Source of the DNA: JBBQWZ01 sp043788745
GTDB taxonomy: Bacteria; Acidobacteriota; Terriglobia; Bryobacterales; Bryobacteraceae
DNA length: 64,000 nucleotides
NCBI GenBank assembly: GCA_043788745.1
Contig: JAYVTO010000123.1
Span: 3,689-67,688 of the forward strand
Direction: 5' to 3'
A model generated the notes under the pieces. The model was not told the DNA's origin and searched no databases. It was given only the letters and a program-made list of their open reading frames with translations. The first letter of the stretch is position 1; each line of letters begins with the position of its first letter. The translations under genes and the position numbers were made by a program. Shown here one piece after another: positions 17,666 to 26,099 of the stretch.

Positions 17666-20029
17666 CTAAGGCGTGGCGAGGCGCCTCCGGCTTGTTGTCA
17701 ATGCCAGCAGTGCGAATAGATAGCAAACGCCGCCCAGCAGCAGCGTCATGCGCAAGCCCAAGTAGATCGCCAGGAAAATCGCGCTTGCCGAGCCGAGCAC
17801 GCTCGCGGCCGCGTTCAACGACCACGCCCAGCGCACGGATTCGCTGTGCAGTTCTTCGAGGCGCGCAAGGCCCCGTGGAAACGGCATACCCATCAGGAAC
17901 GCGGCTGGCGCGATCATCACTGCGGTGATCAGCATCTTCACGAATAGCGGCAGCCCGACCAGCGCGCCCGTCAGGGGAGCTGCGACAAAAGCGAGCACGA
18001 AGACAACCGCCGTGATCGCAGCCAACGTCATGTTCCATCGCCGATCGTTCTGGAGGATTCGCTTGCTGAAATAGCTGCCCAACCCGCTTGCCACCAGCAT
18101 CGAGAAAATGATCACCGTGAGCGCATACGTCGGATGACCGAGGAACAAAACGAACTTCTGGATCAGTGCCACCTGAATGAGAATGTAGCCGACGCCGATG
18201 GCGAGAAAATACCACAAGAACGAAACGATGCCCTTCTGCTTCGGCACCCGCGTGCCCAGCAACAGCCTCGGCAACAGCAGCACCAGCAGCGTCGCGACGA
18301 TACTGATGCCCATCGAGCCGAACAGCATCGGCAGCGCGCGATTGATCTTGTAGTCCGCGGCGTCCTGCTTGGTTTGGACGAAGAAAGCCCAGATGTCCTT
18401 CGGTTGCACCGTGTAGAAGAAGAACGGCCGATCGTCGTCGACAGCTGATACGTCGTAAGAGTACGTCCGAAGGAACTCGGCGGGATCCTTCGCCAGCAGA
18501 TACTTGCCAAACGCGTTCTGGGTGCCGTCGCCGGGCATGTACACCGCCTGCATGCTCGACCCATAGGCAATCAGGCGCATCTTCTCGACATCGGCGCGCG
18601 AGAAGGGCTTGCGCGAGATCAGCACGTTATCCTGCGCGCCCCACCCTTCGAGTTTCTGCTGATCGCCGCGTAGCACCATCACGTGCAGCCACGGCTTGTC
18701 CTCGCCCAATTGCGCCAGCGCGTCGGAGGCGAGCGTCAACAACCGCAGGGATTCGCGTGGCGGCTCAAAGCCCCACCGCGTAAACGCAAGAATGCCATCG
18801 TCGGTGAGATGCGACAGATAGTCGTAGAACGCGTCCGTTGTGTAGAGATTGTTCTCGGAAAGCGCGAACGCGCCCGCCGCCGTCGACGCCCATGTATCGA
18901 CGAGCGTAGCTTGCAGAACCTGATACTTTTCCGTGCTGCGCCGGATAAAGCTCCGGCCGTCTTCGATGTGGATTTTCACTTCCGGACGGAAGTACAAGTT
19001 GTGGCCCGCGCCCTTGAATCGATCTCGCATCACGGTCGTTGCAATGATCGGATTGATTTCGACGCCGGTAATGTCCTTCGAGCCCGATGCCAGCGCGCGC
19101 GCCACGTCATAACCGCCGCCGGGGCCAATGATCAGCGTCTTCGCCCCAGGGCGGATCGCATACGGCAGCCCCGGGCCTTGCGAGACGAGCATCTTCCGAT
19201 CGGTATCCGAGAGATGATCGAAGTCAAAAGGCGCGATCCCCGTCGACGCGTCGGCATCAATCACAATCAACTGATTTCCCGGTTGGCCCGTGACGGCGAT
19301 CCGCGAAAAGCTGTTCCACTTGACGAACAACTCGTCGCCGATCTTGCTTCCTTTGGCGTAAACGACATCAATGATCGGCTGTTTTGCGTTATAGACAACC
19401 AAGCCCACCAGGGCGAGCGAAACCAATGCAGACGCAGCGCGCAAGCCAGCAGAGCCCGATACATTGAACCAGATTCCGGAAGCGACGGCGAACAGGATCG
19501 CCGCGGCGATCACTGTATTCGGCCCGCCAACCAGATTCAGCAAAGGAATCAGCAGCAGGCATCCGCCGGCTGCTCCAAGCAGGTCGAAAAAGTACACGCG
19601 GTCGATGCGCTCAATCGACTCGCTGATCGCCAGCGACACGATCGCTCCGGCGAACAAGAAAGGCAGCGCGCTCGCGAAATAGATTGCCGCGAGGATGTAC
19701 ACGCTCGACAGGCCGTCCTGGCGCAGCGTGAAGGTGAGCGACGCGACGACGATCAGACTGTTCGCCAGCGACAGCGTACCGAGCTTGGTGAACAGCGTTC
19801 CCCGCCACCCCGCCACCACATACGAAAACACACCGCCGACGCCCAATCCAAAGAGCGCGATCGAAATCGACAGGAACGCGAAGTGGTAGTAGAACACCAC
19901 CGAGAAGACGCGCGTCATCGATAGCTCCATCAATAACGTCGCGAGCGTGGTAAGACCAACTCCCAGGTAGAGCTGCGGCCAACTGATGGGAGCGCGCTCT
20001 CTGGCCGGTGAAGAAGAAATCTGCGGCAA
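17666..20029 (-). CDS. Membrane protein with internal spermidine-synthase-like domain
   Basis: The 787-residue protein has about six transmembrane segments at the N-terminus. A soluble SAM-binding spermidine/spermine synthase-like domain follows (about 260-510), with TLIIGPGGGYDVARAL and a DITGVEINPII acidic loop. About six further transmembrane segments lie at 530-780. This membrane-SpeE-membrane layout is known in environmental bacteria but its reaction is not established. VDTWASTAAGAF replaces the usual polyamine-synthase active-site stretch, so aminopropyl transfer should not be assumed. The TTG at 20029 has no strong Shine-Dalgarno; TAAAGT lies 6 bases upstream. Confidence 0.8.
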   Translation of the reverse strand: MPQISSSPARERAPISWPQLYLGVGLTTLATLLMELSMTRVFSVVFYYHFAFLSISIALFGLGVGGVFSYVVAGWRGTLFTKLGTLSLANSLIVVASLTFTLRQDGLSSVYILAAIYFASALPFLFAGAIVSLAISESIERIDRVYFFDLLGAAGGCLLLIPLLNLVGGPNTVIAAAILFAVASGIWFNVSGSAGLRAASALVSLALVGLVVYNAKQPIIDVVYAKGSKIGDELFVKWNSFSRIAVTGQPGNQLIVIDADASTGIAPFDFDHLSDTDRKMLVSQGPGLPYAIRPGAKTLIIGPGGGYDVARALASGSKDITGVEINPIIATTVMRDRFKGAGHNLYFRPEVKIHIEDGRSFIRRSTEKYQVLQATLVDTWASTAAGAFALSENNLYTTDAFYDYLSHLTDDGILAFTRWGFEPPRESLRLLTLASDALAQLGEDKPWLHVMVLRGDQQKLEGWGAQDNVLISRKPFSRADVEKMRLIAYGSSMQAVYMPGDGTQNAFGKYLLAKDPAEFLRTYSYDVSAVDDDRPFFFYTVQPKDIWAFFVQTKQDAADYKINRALPMLFGSMGISIVATLLVLLLPRLLLGTRVPKQKGIVSFLWYFLAIGVGYILIQVALIQKFVLFLGHPTYALTVIIFSMLVASGLGSYFSKRILQNDRRWNMTLAAITAVVFVLAFVAAPLTGALVGLPLFVKMLITAVMIAPAAFLMGMPFPRGLARLEELHSESVRWAWSLNAAASVLGSASAIFLAIYLGLRMTLLLGGVCYLFALLALTTSRRRLATP

Positions 20030-20076
20030 TCTTCTACTTTAGCCTTAGCGGGTGGGGACTCGCGCGGAACTGGTAA

Positions 20077-21750
20077 CTACGGCTTAGCGCCCAGCTTGAT
20101 CAACTGCGCCGCGTGCTGGATCGCTTCCGCCGTGACGCGCTCGCCGGAGAGCATACGGCCGATCTCCCGAGTCCGCGCTTCGCCTTCAATCTCGGCGATC
20201 GTCGCGACCGTGCGGCCACGCGAATCGTGCTTTTCAACGTAATAATGGTGATCCGCGAATCCGGCGATCTGCGCGAGATGCGTCACGCACAACACTTGAT
20301 TCGCCGCGGCCAGCTTCTTCAGCCTGCGTCCGACGCTCTCCGCGGCACTGCCGCCGACGCCAGCGTCGACTTCGTCGAACACAAGCGTCTTCATGATTCC
20401 TTTGGCGGCTCGTTGCGTGCATGTCTTAACAGCGAGAGCCACGCGAGACAACTCGCCGCCGGACGCGATCTTCTCAAGCGGCTTTGGCTCTTCGCCGGGA
20501 TTCGGCGAAATCAAAAACGCGACCTCGTCCACGCCTTCCGCCGTCCACCCTGAGGCGGATATTCGAATTGTGAACTGCGACCGTTGCATTGCGAGCGATG
20601 CCAACTCTGTTTCCACCTTCTTCGCCAACTGCCCTGCGCCTTCGAGCCGCTTCGTGGATAGCTTCGCCGCGCTTGCTTCGTACTCCGCCGCAAGCCGCTT
20701 GCGGTCCTTCTCCAGCGCCGCTCGCCGTTCCGTCGAGTTCTCAACGGCTTCCAACTGCGTCCGCGCCTCGTTGAGGAACTGCAGGATGTCATCAATGGTG
20801 GCACCGTACTTGCGTTTCAGCTTGTCGACCGATTCGAGCCGCGACTCCACTTCTTCAAGTCGCGCCGGGTCCGCCTCCAGCTTGTCGGCGTACTCTGCCA
20901 TCGACTGCCCGGCTTCTTCAATCGCAATCAGAGCCGGCTTCAAAGCCTCAACGGTTTCCCGCTGCGACGTGTCGTACTTCGCCAGCTCCTCGATCTTGCG
21001 CATGGCCACGCGCAACTGCGCGGCGGCGCTTTCGCTTGCGTCGTAAAGCGCCACGTGCGCCGCGGCTGCGTTTTCCTGCAGGCGGGATACGTTGCGCAGC
21101 ACGCCCCGCTCGTTTTCGAGTGCCGCGTCCTCGCCGGGCTTTGGCGCGACGGCTTCAATCTCTTTTTTCTGGAACGACCACAGGTCCACGAGTCGCAGTT
21201 TCTCCTGCTCGTTGCGATCAAAGTCCTCGAGTTCCGCGTTGCGGGCGCGCCATTGAGAGAAGATCACGCCAATCTCGCCAATCAGCGATTCGCAGCTCGC
21301 GAACGAATCGAGCATCTCGCGCTGCGCTCCGGGCGAGAACAACTGTTGCTGATCGTGTTGGCCGTGGATGTCGCCGAGATAGAGCGAGACTTCGCGGAGA
21401 AGCGATGCGGTGACAGTCCGGCTTCCTACAAACGCACGAGACTTCCCATTCGACAGAATCTCGCGCTGCACCAGCAGTTCGCCGTCTTCGGTCTCAATGC
21501 CGGCATCTGCCAGAACTTTCTTCGCGCCGGATGCCACGGGCGCCTCGAAGATCCCGGTGATCCGCGCGCGCTCGGCGCCCGTCCGCACCACCTCCGACGA
21601 GGCGCGTCCGCCGAACAAGAGTCCGAGCGCGTCAACCACCAGGGACTTGCCGCTGCCTGTCTCGCCCGTCAGTAGATTCAACCCAGCGTGAAAGCGCACG
21701 CGAGCCCGTTCCACCACCGCGAAGTTTTCGACAAGAAGTTCGACCAGCAT
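20077..21750 (-). CDS. recN: DNA repair protein RecN
   Basis: The protein has 557 residues, normal for this SMC-like ATPase that acts in double-strand break repair and recombination. Walker A is GETGSGKS near residue 33. Long coiled coils fill 150-370. The C-terminal half has the ABC signature region ASGGELSRVALA, Walker B TLVFDEVDAGVGG and the CVTHLAQIAGFAD switch. The ATG at 21750 starts MLVELLVENFAVVE as in the family. An earlier ATG at 21810 would place a TATAAT box inside the gene, so the shorter form is preferred. Confidence 0.95.
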   Translation of the reverse strand: MLVELLVENFAVVERARVRFHAGLNLLTGETGSGKSLVVDALGLLFGGRASSEVVRTGAERARITGIFEAPVASGAKKVLADAGIETEDGELLVQREILSNGKSRAFVGSRTVTASLLREVSLYLGDIHGQHDQQQLFSPGAQREMLDSFASCESLIGEIGVIFSQWRARNAELEDFDRNEQEKLRLVDLWSFQKKEIEAVAPKPGEDAALENERGVLRNVSRLQENAAAAHVALYDASESAAAQLRVAMRKIEELAKYDTSQRETVEALKPALIAIEEAGQSMAEYADKLEADPARLEEVESRLESVDKLKRKYGATIDDILQFLNEARTQLEAVENSTERRAALEKDRKRLAAEYEASAAKLSTKRLEGAGQLAKKVETELASLAMQRSQFTIRISASGWTAEGVDEVAFLISPNPGEEPKPLEKIASGGELSRVALAVKTCTQRAAKGIMKTLVFDEVDAGVGGSAAESVGRRLKKLAAANQVLCVTHLAQIAGFADHHYYVEKHDSRGRTVATIAEIEGEARTREIGRMLSGERVTAEAIQHAAQLIKLGAKP

Positions 21751-21786
21751 GTGTTTGTTCGCAATCCGCCGTTCGCCTGAACCCCG

Positions 21787-21792
21787 ATTATA
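21787..21792 (-). promoter_or_regulatory. -10 box (TATAAT) upstream of recN
   Basis: A perfect TATAAT reads on the minus strand 36 bases before the recN start codon, giving a leader of about 30 bases. No good -35 TTGACA is visible at 16-18 bases. It also supports the start choice for recN. No LexA-type box was recognised. Confidence 0.4.
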
Positions 21793-21809
21793 GCCGCCAC
21801 TGCGCGGCA

Positions 21810-24212
21810 TTATTGGTGGCGCAGCGCGTTCATCGGATCCAGGCGTATCGCGCGCAGGGCGGGAAGCAGGCTGGCCAATGCGGCGACGAAGAGCAGCAGG
21901 CCGATGGACGCGGCGTACGTGACAAGGTCAAGCTCGTTGACTCCGTAAAGCAGGTTGCGCAGTACGCGGCCCAAAGCGAGCGAGGCCGTGGTCCCGATGG
22001 CCAAGCCAAGCAAGGCGAGCGACAGTCCGTGACCCACTACCAGGCGCAACACGTGCCGCGGCTCCGCGCCGAGCGCCATTCGAATGCCGATTTCGTTGCG
22101 GCGCTCTGTCACGGAATACGCGATCACTCCGTAGATGCCCAGGCACGCCAGCAACACCGCGGCGAACGAGAATATGCTTAGTAGCGTCGTCCGGAAGCGA
22201 GGCTGCGAAATCGATTCCTCGACGATGCGCTCCATCGGTCGCAGGCTGTAGATGGGCACGTTGCGGTCGATGGCTTCAATCTGTTTGCGGATCACGGTGG
22301 CAAGCGTTCCCGGTGCCAGCTTCGATCGCACCACGATCGTCAGGCCCTTGATTGTGGTTTGCGTGACGACGCTGTAGATCTCGGGCAACGGTTCCGCCTG
22401 CAAGCCCGCCTGACGAAAATTGCCGACCACGCCCGCGATCTCGAACGGCACTGGCTTGCCGATGTTCAGCGTGACGCGTTTTCCCACCGCGCTCGCTCCC
22501 GGAAAGAACTTCTTCGCGAAGGCGTCGTTCACCAGCAACACCATGGGTTTGTCGAGCGTGTCGCCCCAGTCGAGAAAGCGGCCTTCGAGCAAAGGGGCGG
22601 TCATGGCGCGGAAGTAGCCGGGCGTCGTCACCCGGTTGCTGGTTCTGAGTTCCTTGGCTGGATCGGCGGGCGATTCGCCCGGCATCCAGAATCCCACGTC
22701 ATTCGTTTGCCCGCTGAGCGGAATGCGATTCGATGCGCCCGCCGACTCAATCCCGGGCGTTGCGGCGAGTCCCTCGATGAGTTGCTGAAAGAACCCGATG
22801 ACCCGCTGCGGGCCGGTTGCATAGGTTTTGTCCGTCAGCGCGACCTGCAGCGTCAAGACGTTCTCTGGATCGAAGCCTGGTTTCTCGGAGAGCATTCGAT
22901 CAAGCGATCGGCTGAGCAGCCCGGTGCCGATCAACAGCATCGCGCTCAGCGCCACCTCCGCGACAACCAACGCCGATCGCACTCTTTGCCCACCGATTCC
23001 GCTCGAAGAGCCGCGCGCCGTTTCCTGCATCACGCGTTGCGGATCGACGCGCGAGGCGCGAATCGCGGGTACGATGCCGAAGATGAGTCCCGTCAGAAGG
23101 GACAGCGCTAACGCGAAGCCCAGCACCATCCAGTCGATCTGCATGTCCTGTGTTCGCGGCAGCGAGCCGGTGCTCAGCGAAAGGAGAAAGCGCACTCCGG
23201 CAAACGACAGCGCCACGCCGACGGTGCCACCGAGAATCGCGAGTACCATACTTTCAACCAGCAGTTGCCGAATCAGCCGGCTACGCGGCGCGCCGAGGGC
23301 ATGACGGATGGCGAGTTCCTTCTGCCGGCCGACGGCTTTTGCCAGCAATAAATTTGCGACATTGGCGCACGCGATCAACAGCACCAGAAAGACCGCGCCC
23401 ATGAACAGAGCGAGCGTCGTCTGCGCGCCGCCAACTTCCTGTTGTTCGAGCGTGACTAAATGGATCGAAAAGTTGCGGTGGCTATCCGGAAATTCACGGG
23501 ACAGGCGGGCGTCCACTTGCCCTACGTCGCTCTGCGCTTGTTCGATCGAGACCCCGGATTTCAAGCGGCCGATCGATCGAAGGACCTTGAAGTTGCGGGA
23601 ACTCATGGACGAGCTTCCGAATGGAGCAGGGACCCACATCTCTGCCTCGGGCGGAAACTGGAAGCCGGCGGGCATCACGCCTACCACCTCGTGGCTCTTG
23701 CCGTCGAGTACTACCTTGCGTCCGAGGATCCCGCGATCACTCCCGAACTCCCGGCGCCAGAAGTCGTGGCTGAAGATCACAACCTGGTCGCGGACCAACT
23801 GCTGATCGTCTGCCGCGAAAGTCCGGCCGAGCAGCGGGCGCACGCCTAAAGTCTCGAAAAACTGATCGGTGACGCCCGCCCCCAGCAACCGCGCCGGCGC
23901 ACCGTCGCCGGTCAGGTTCCACGAGCCGAACAGGAAGCCTGCAAGGCGTTCAAACGATTTGGTGTCCCTGCGATAGTCCAGAAAATCCTGCGGAGCCATG
24001 CCGTCGCGCGAGATCAGCGAGCCGGTTGTGCCCGACCAAAGCCATACCAGCTTGTCGGGTTGTTCATAGGGGAGCGCGCGCAGCAGGACACTGTTGACGA
24101 CCGTGAAGATTGAGGTTGTCGCGCCGATGCCGAAGGCGAGCGCAAGTACAGCGACGAACGCAAACCCGGGCTGTGCGCGAAGGCTGCGCACGGCGAAGCG
24201 GAGATCACTCAT
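21810..24212 (-). CDS. ADOP-family (acidobacterial duplicated orphan permease) MacB-like ABC permease
   Basis: The 800-residue protein has the N-terminal motif FAVRSLRAQPGFAFVAVLAL and a transmembrane anchor. A MacB-like periplasmic domain and FtsX-like membrane block follow (GRQKELAIRHALGAPRSRL near 290). A second periplasmic/FtsX unit is near 680 (ERRNEIGIRMALGAEPRHVL), and it ends LRAIRLDPMNALRHQ. This duplicated single-chain layout is typical of Acidobacteria ADOP permeases. No ATPase gene neighbours it, which is why they are called orphans. Substrate and energy source are unknown. Confidence 0.9.
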   Translation of the reverse strand: MSDLRFAVRSLRAQPGFAFVAVLALAFGIGATTSIFTVVNSVLLRALPYEQPDKLVWLWSGTTGSLISRDGMAPQDFLDYRRDTKSFERLAGFLFGSWNLTGDGAPARLLGAGVTDQFFETLGVRPLLGRTFAADDQQLVRDQVVIFSHDFWRREFGSDRGILGRKVVLDGKSHEVVGVMPAGFQFPPEAEMWVPAPFGSSSMSSRNFKVLRSIGRLKSGVSIEQAQSDVGQVDARLSREFPDSHRNFSIHLVTLEQQEVGGAQTTLALFMGAVFLVLLIACANVANLLLAKAVGRQKELAIRHALGAPRSRLIRQLLVESMVLAILGGTVGVALSFAGVRFLLSLSTGSLPRTQDMQIDWMVLGFALALSLLTGLIFGIVPAIRASRVDPQRVMQETARGSSSGIGGQRVRSALVVAEVALSAMLLIGTGLLSRSLDRMLSEKPGFDPENVLTLQVALTDKTYATGPQRVIGFFQQLIEGLAATPGIESAGASNRIPLSGQTNDVGFWMPGESPADPAKELRTSNRVTTPGYFRAMTAPLLEGRFLDWGDTLDKPMVLLVNDAFAKKFFPGASAVGKRVTLNIGKPVPFEIAGVVGNFRQAGLQAEPLPEIYSVVTQTTIKGLTIVVRSKLAPGTLATVIRKQIEAIDRNVPIYSLRPMERIVEESISQPRFRTTLLSIFSFAAVLLACLGIYGVIAYSVTERRNEIGIRMALGAEPRHVLRLVVGHGLSLALLGLAIGTTASLALGRVLRNLLYGVNELDLVTYAASIGLLLFVAALASLLPALRAIRLDPMNALRHQ

Positions 24213-24240
24213 CCAAGTCTCTGCAGACTACCACGCCGGG

Positions 24241-24659
24241 ATGGCATCCGGCCACTCTCCGATGCACCAAGTGGCCGCCCGAGTACTGTCGATTCTGTCG
24301 GGTCATGAAGAACCGTTGGTCGTCGCGATTCAAAATTTAGCGGAGTTCTGGAACGCCGCCACGCGTCCTCAAGTCAACAACGGAATGGGGTGGACACTCT
24401 AAGCGACTAGGAACGAACTCGTGAGAATCGAGCGCCTGTTCGAGGTTGTGCATGAGACGAAGGTGTCGTTCGCATTCTGGAAAACGCTCGTAACCGAGGC
24501 CGGCGTTCGGGGAGCGCAAGTTCATGACGCGCGGTTGGCGTCGGTGATGATGGCATCTGGCATCGAATCGAGAAGATACTAACCTTCAACGTCGCCGACT
24601 TCGCGCGTTATTCGATGATTGAAGCGATCCACCCGGAGTCCGTAGTCGGCGACGACTAG
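24241..24659 (+). pseudogene. Broken PIN-domain (VapC-like) gene
   Basis: The translation reads as a PIN-domain protein but in pieces. A first segment (VVAIQNLAEFWNAATRP ... GMGWTL) ends at TAA 24400-24402. The same frame continues with RNELVRIERLFEVVHE up to HDARLASVMMASGIE. There a 5-base tandem duplication (atcga at 24562-24566 and 24567-24571) shifts the frame. Removing one copy restores ILTFNVADFARY and a PIN-like C-terminus ending at TAG 24657-24659. The first 10-15 residues with the LDTN-type motif are missing, next to the start of the ADOP gene. No partner antitoxin is visible. Confidence 0.85.
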
Positions 24660-24710
24660 CGATGGGCACGATCCACGAGCTTCCCTCTCGAATTGGGGGA
24701 GCTAACGCTC

Positions 24711-25307
24711 TTACAGCTCCAACAAGAACCCCGGCTTGCCCACGTTGAGCGCCTTCGTTGTTCCCATCTCAATCGCAACACCCTCCGCCTCGTGGATGTG
24801 ACCGCAGAAGAATCGCTCCGGCTGAACGTCCTCAATAAACTTGCGAACGGCGGGCGAGCCTGCGTGTAGGCCGGGCTTGATCTGATCGAGCGCTGTATCT
24901 TTCGGCGGGCAGTGGCAGACCAAGACCAGCGGCTTCAAGCTGGCGAAGGGAACTAGGCGGCGCGTGAGTTCCTCTTCGGAATATTCCCCGGGCGTGTTGA
25001 AGGGCGTGATGTTCGAGTAGCCGAGCGCGGCGACGTGCGTCCCGTTGATCTCAAGCGTCTTGCCATGCAGGTTGTGGAAGCCGTATTGCGCGCAGAAGTT
25101 CGCGATGTCGGATTCGCTCTCGTGATTGCCGGGGATAAGGTAGACGCAGTCTTTCTTGGGAAGCATGTGGGGCGCCATTTTGTCGAAGCCTTTGGCGAAA
25201 GTGACGAGGTCGCCGGCGCAGAGGTAGTAGTCGGCTTCGGTGGCCATCAGACGGGCTAGCGCCTGCTGGTCATTATGAATGTCGGAGAATACGAGAAGGG
25301 TTGACAT
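24711..25307 (-). CDS. Calcineurin-like metallophosphoesterase
   Basis: The 198-residue protein has the standard dinuclear metal motifs of this superfamily: FSDIHND at the N-terminus, CAGDLVTF near 32, IPGNHES near 58, VCHCPP near 131 and CGHIHEAEG near 165. Small stand-alone members hydrolyse phosphodiesters or phosphomonoesters; the substrate cannot be assigned. It is followed 39 bases upstream by an esterase gene on the same strand and could be in one transcript with it. Confidence 0.88.
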   Translation of the reverse strand: MSTLLVFSDIHNDQQALARLMATEADYYLCAGDLVTFAKGFDKMAPHMLPKKDCVYLIPGNHESESDIANFCAQYGFHNLHGKTLEINGTHVAALGYSNITPFNTPGEYSEEELTRRLVPFASLKPLVLVCHCPPKDTALDQIKPGLHAGSPAVRKFIEDVQPERFFCGHIHEAEGVAIEMGTTKALNVGKPGFLLEL

Positions 25308-25346
25308 AATTTACGAAACACGAAGTACGAATGACGAAGTGATTTT

Positions 25347-26075
25347 CTAGGCTTGGGGCGCTGCTGCTTTCGCGCGCACCTTTTCGAACCAGGGCTTGAT
25401 GAGATCGCGTGCCTTGGTTGGGAATCGATGGCCGCCTGGCAGCAAATGGAACTCGACATCGGCTGCGTGATGGCGCAGGCGGGCTTCGAAGCCGTTGACT
25501 ACGCCCACCGGAAAGAACTCGTCCAGATCGCGCGAGATGTGCAGCAGAGGCGGCGTGGGACGATATTTATCTTCTTCCCAATCCTTGGGGACTCCGCCGC
25601 ACACGCCAATGACGCCGGCGGCTTGGCCGGGATGCGTTCCGATGAAGCGATAGTTGAGTCCGACGGGTTGAGAGAAGCCCATAAGGAACGTTCGAGAGAC
25701 GGGGATCGAAAACCGTTCGCGAAGAATCGCCAGGGTGGAGAGTACCATCGCATGATGGTTCTTGATGTTATCGGCTCCGTGGCGAGTGGTGCCCCAGTTG
25801 TAGCCGATGTCGGCCAACGCAGATGGTCCGGCGGCCAGGTAGTGTTGATTGGGTCCGCGGAGAGAGGCGACGATGTGCTGGGGGCCGACGGAAGGCACGG
25901 TGAGGCGGAGCATGACTTCGGGGTTCGAACTGTAGCCGTGAAGCGTGAGAATGAGCAGCGTGGAATCGTCAATGTGGTCCGGCGTGTGGAGCAGGCAGGT
26001 AGCTTCGAAGCGGGCTTCGAAACGGAATTCGGCAATCGAATTGGCAGTGGGTTGGGTCAAGCGATAGAGTAACAA
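25347..26075 (-). CDS. Alpha/beta-hydrolase, predicted phospholipase/carboxylesterase
   Basis: The 242-residue protein fits the carboxylesterase/thioesterase-2 type: LILTLHGYSSNPEVML near residue 40, the nucleophile region FLMGFSQPVGLNYRF near 135, DLDEFFPV near 180 and a C-terminal GGHRFP with the likely catalytic His. The nucleophile elbow is GFSQP instead of the common GFSQG. No signal peptide is visible. The start is uncertain (TTG at 26075 or TTG at 26060). It is divergent from the hybrid histidine kinase gene, with a palindrome between them. Confidence 0.75.
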   Translation of the reverse strand: MLLYRLTQPTANSIAEFRFEARFEATCLLHTPDHIDDSTLLILTLHGYSSNPEVMLRLTVPSVGPQHIVASLRGPNQHYLAAGPSALADIGYNWGTTRHGADNIKNHHAMVLSTLAILRERFSIPVSRTFLMGFSQPVGLNYRFIGTHPGQAAGVIGVCGGVPKDWEEDKYRPTPPLLHISRDLDEFFPVGVVNGFEARLRHHAADVEFHLLPGGHRFPTKARDLIKPWFEKVRAKAAAPQA

Positions 26076-26087
26076 TTATCGAATTGT
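26072..26087. promoter_or_regulatory. Operator-like inverted repeat between esterase and histidine kinase
   Basis: ACAATT at 26072-26077 and AATTGT at 26082-26087 form a perfect AT-rich inverted repeat with a 4-base centre. It lies at the start of the minus-strand esterase gene and 13 bases before the plus-strand kinase ATG. The AT-rich symmetry stands out in GC-rich DNA. A regulator is unknown. Confidence 0.3.
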
Positions 26088-26099
26088 GCTCGCTGAAGG

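Noticed and set aside
18683..19924. 413-codon ORF on the plus strand
   Set aside because: It is antisense to the spermidine-synthase-like gene, very Arg/Gln-rich, and its composition is that of a GC-rich shadow frame.
22359..23111. 250-codon ORF on the plus strand
   Set aside because: It is a shadow of the ADOP permease gene.
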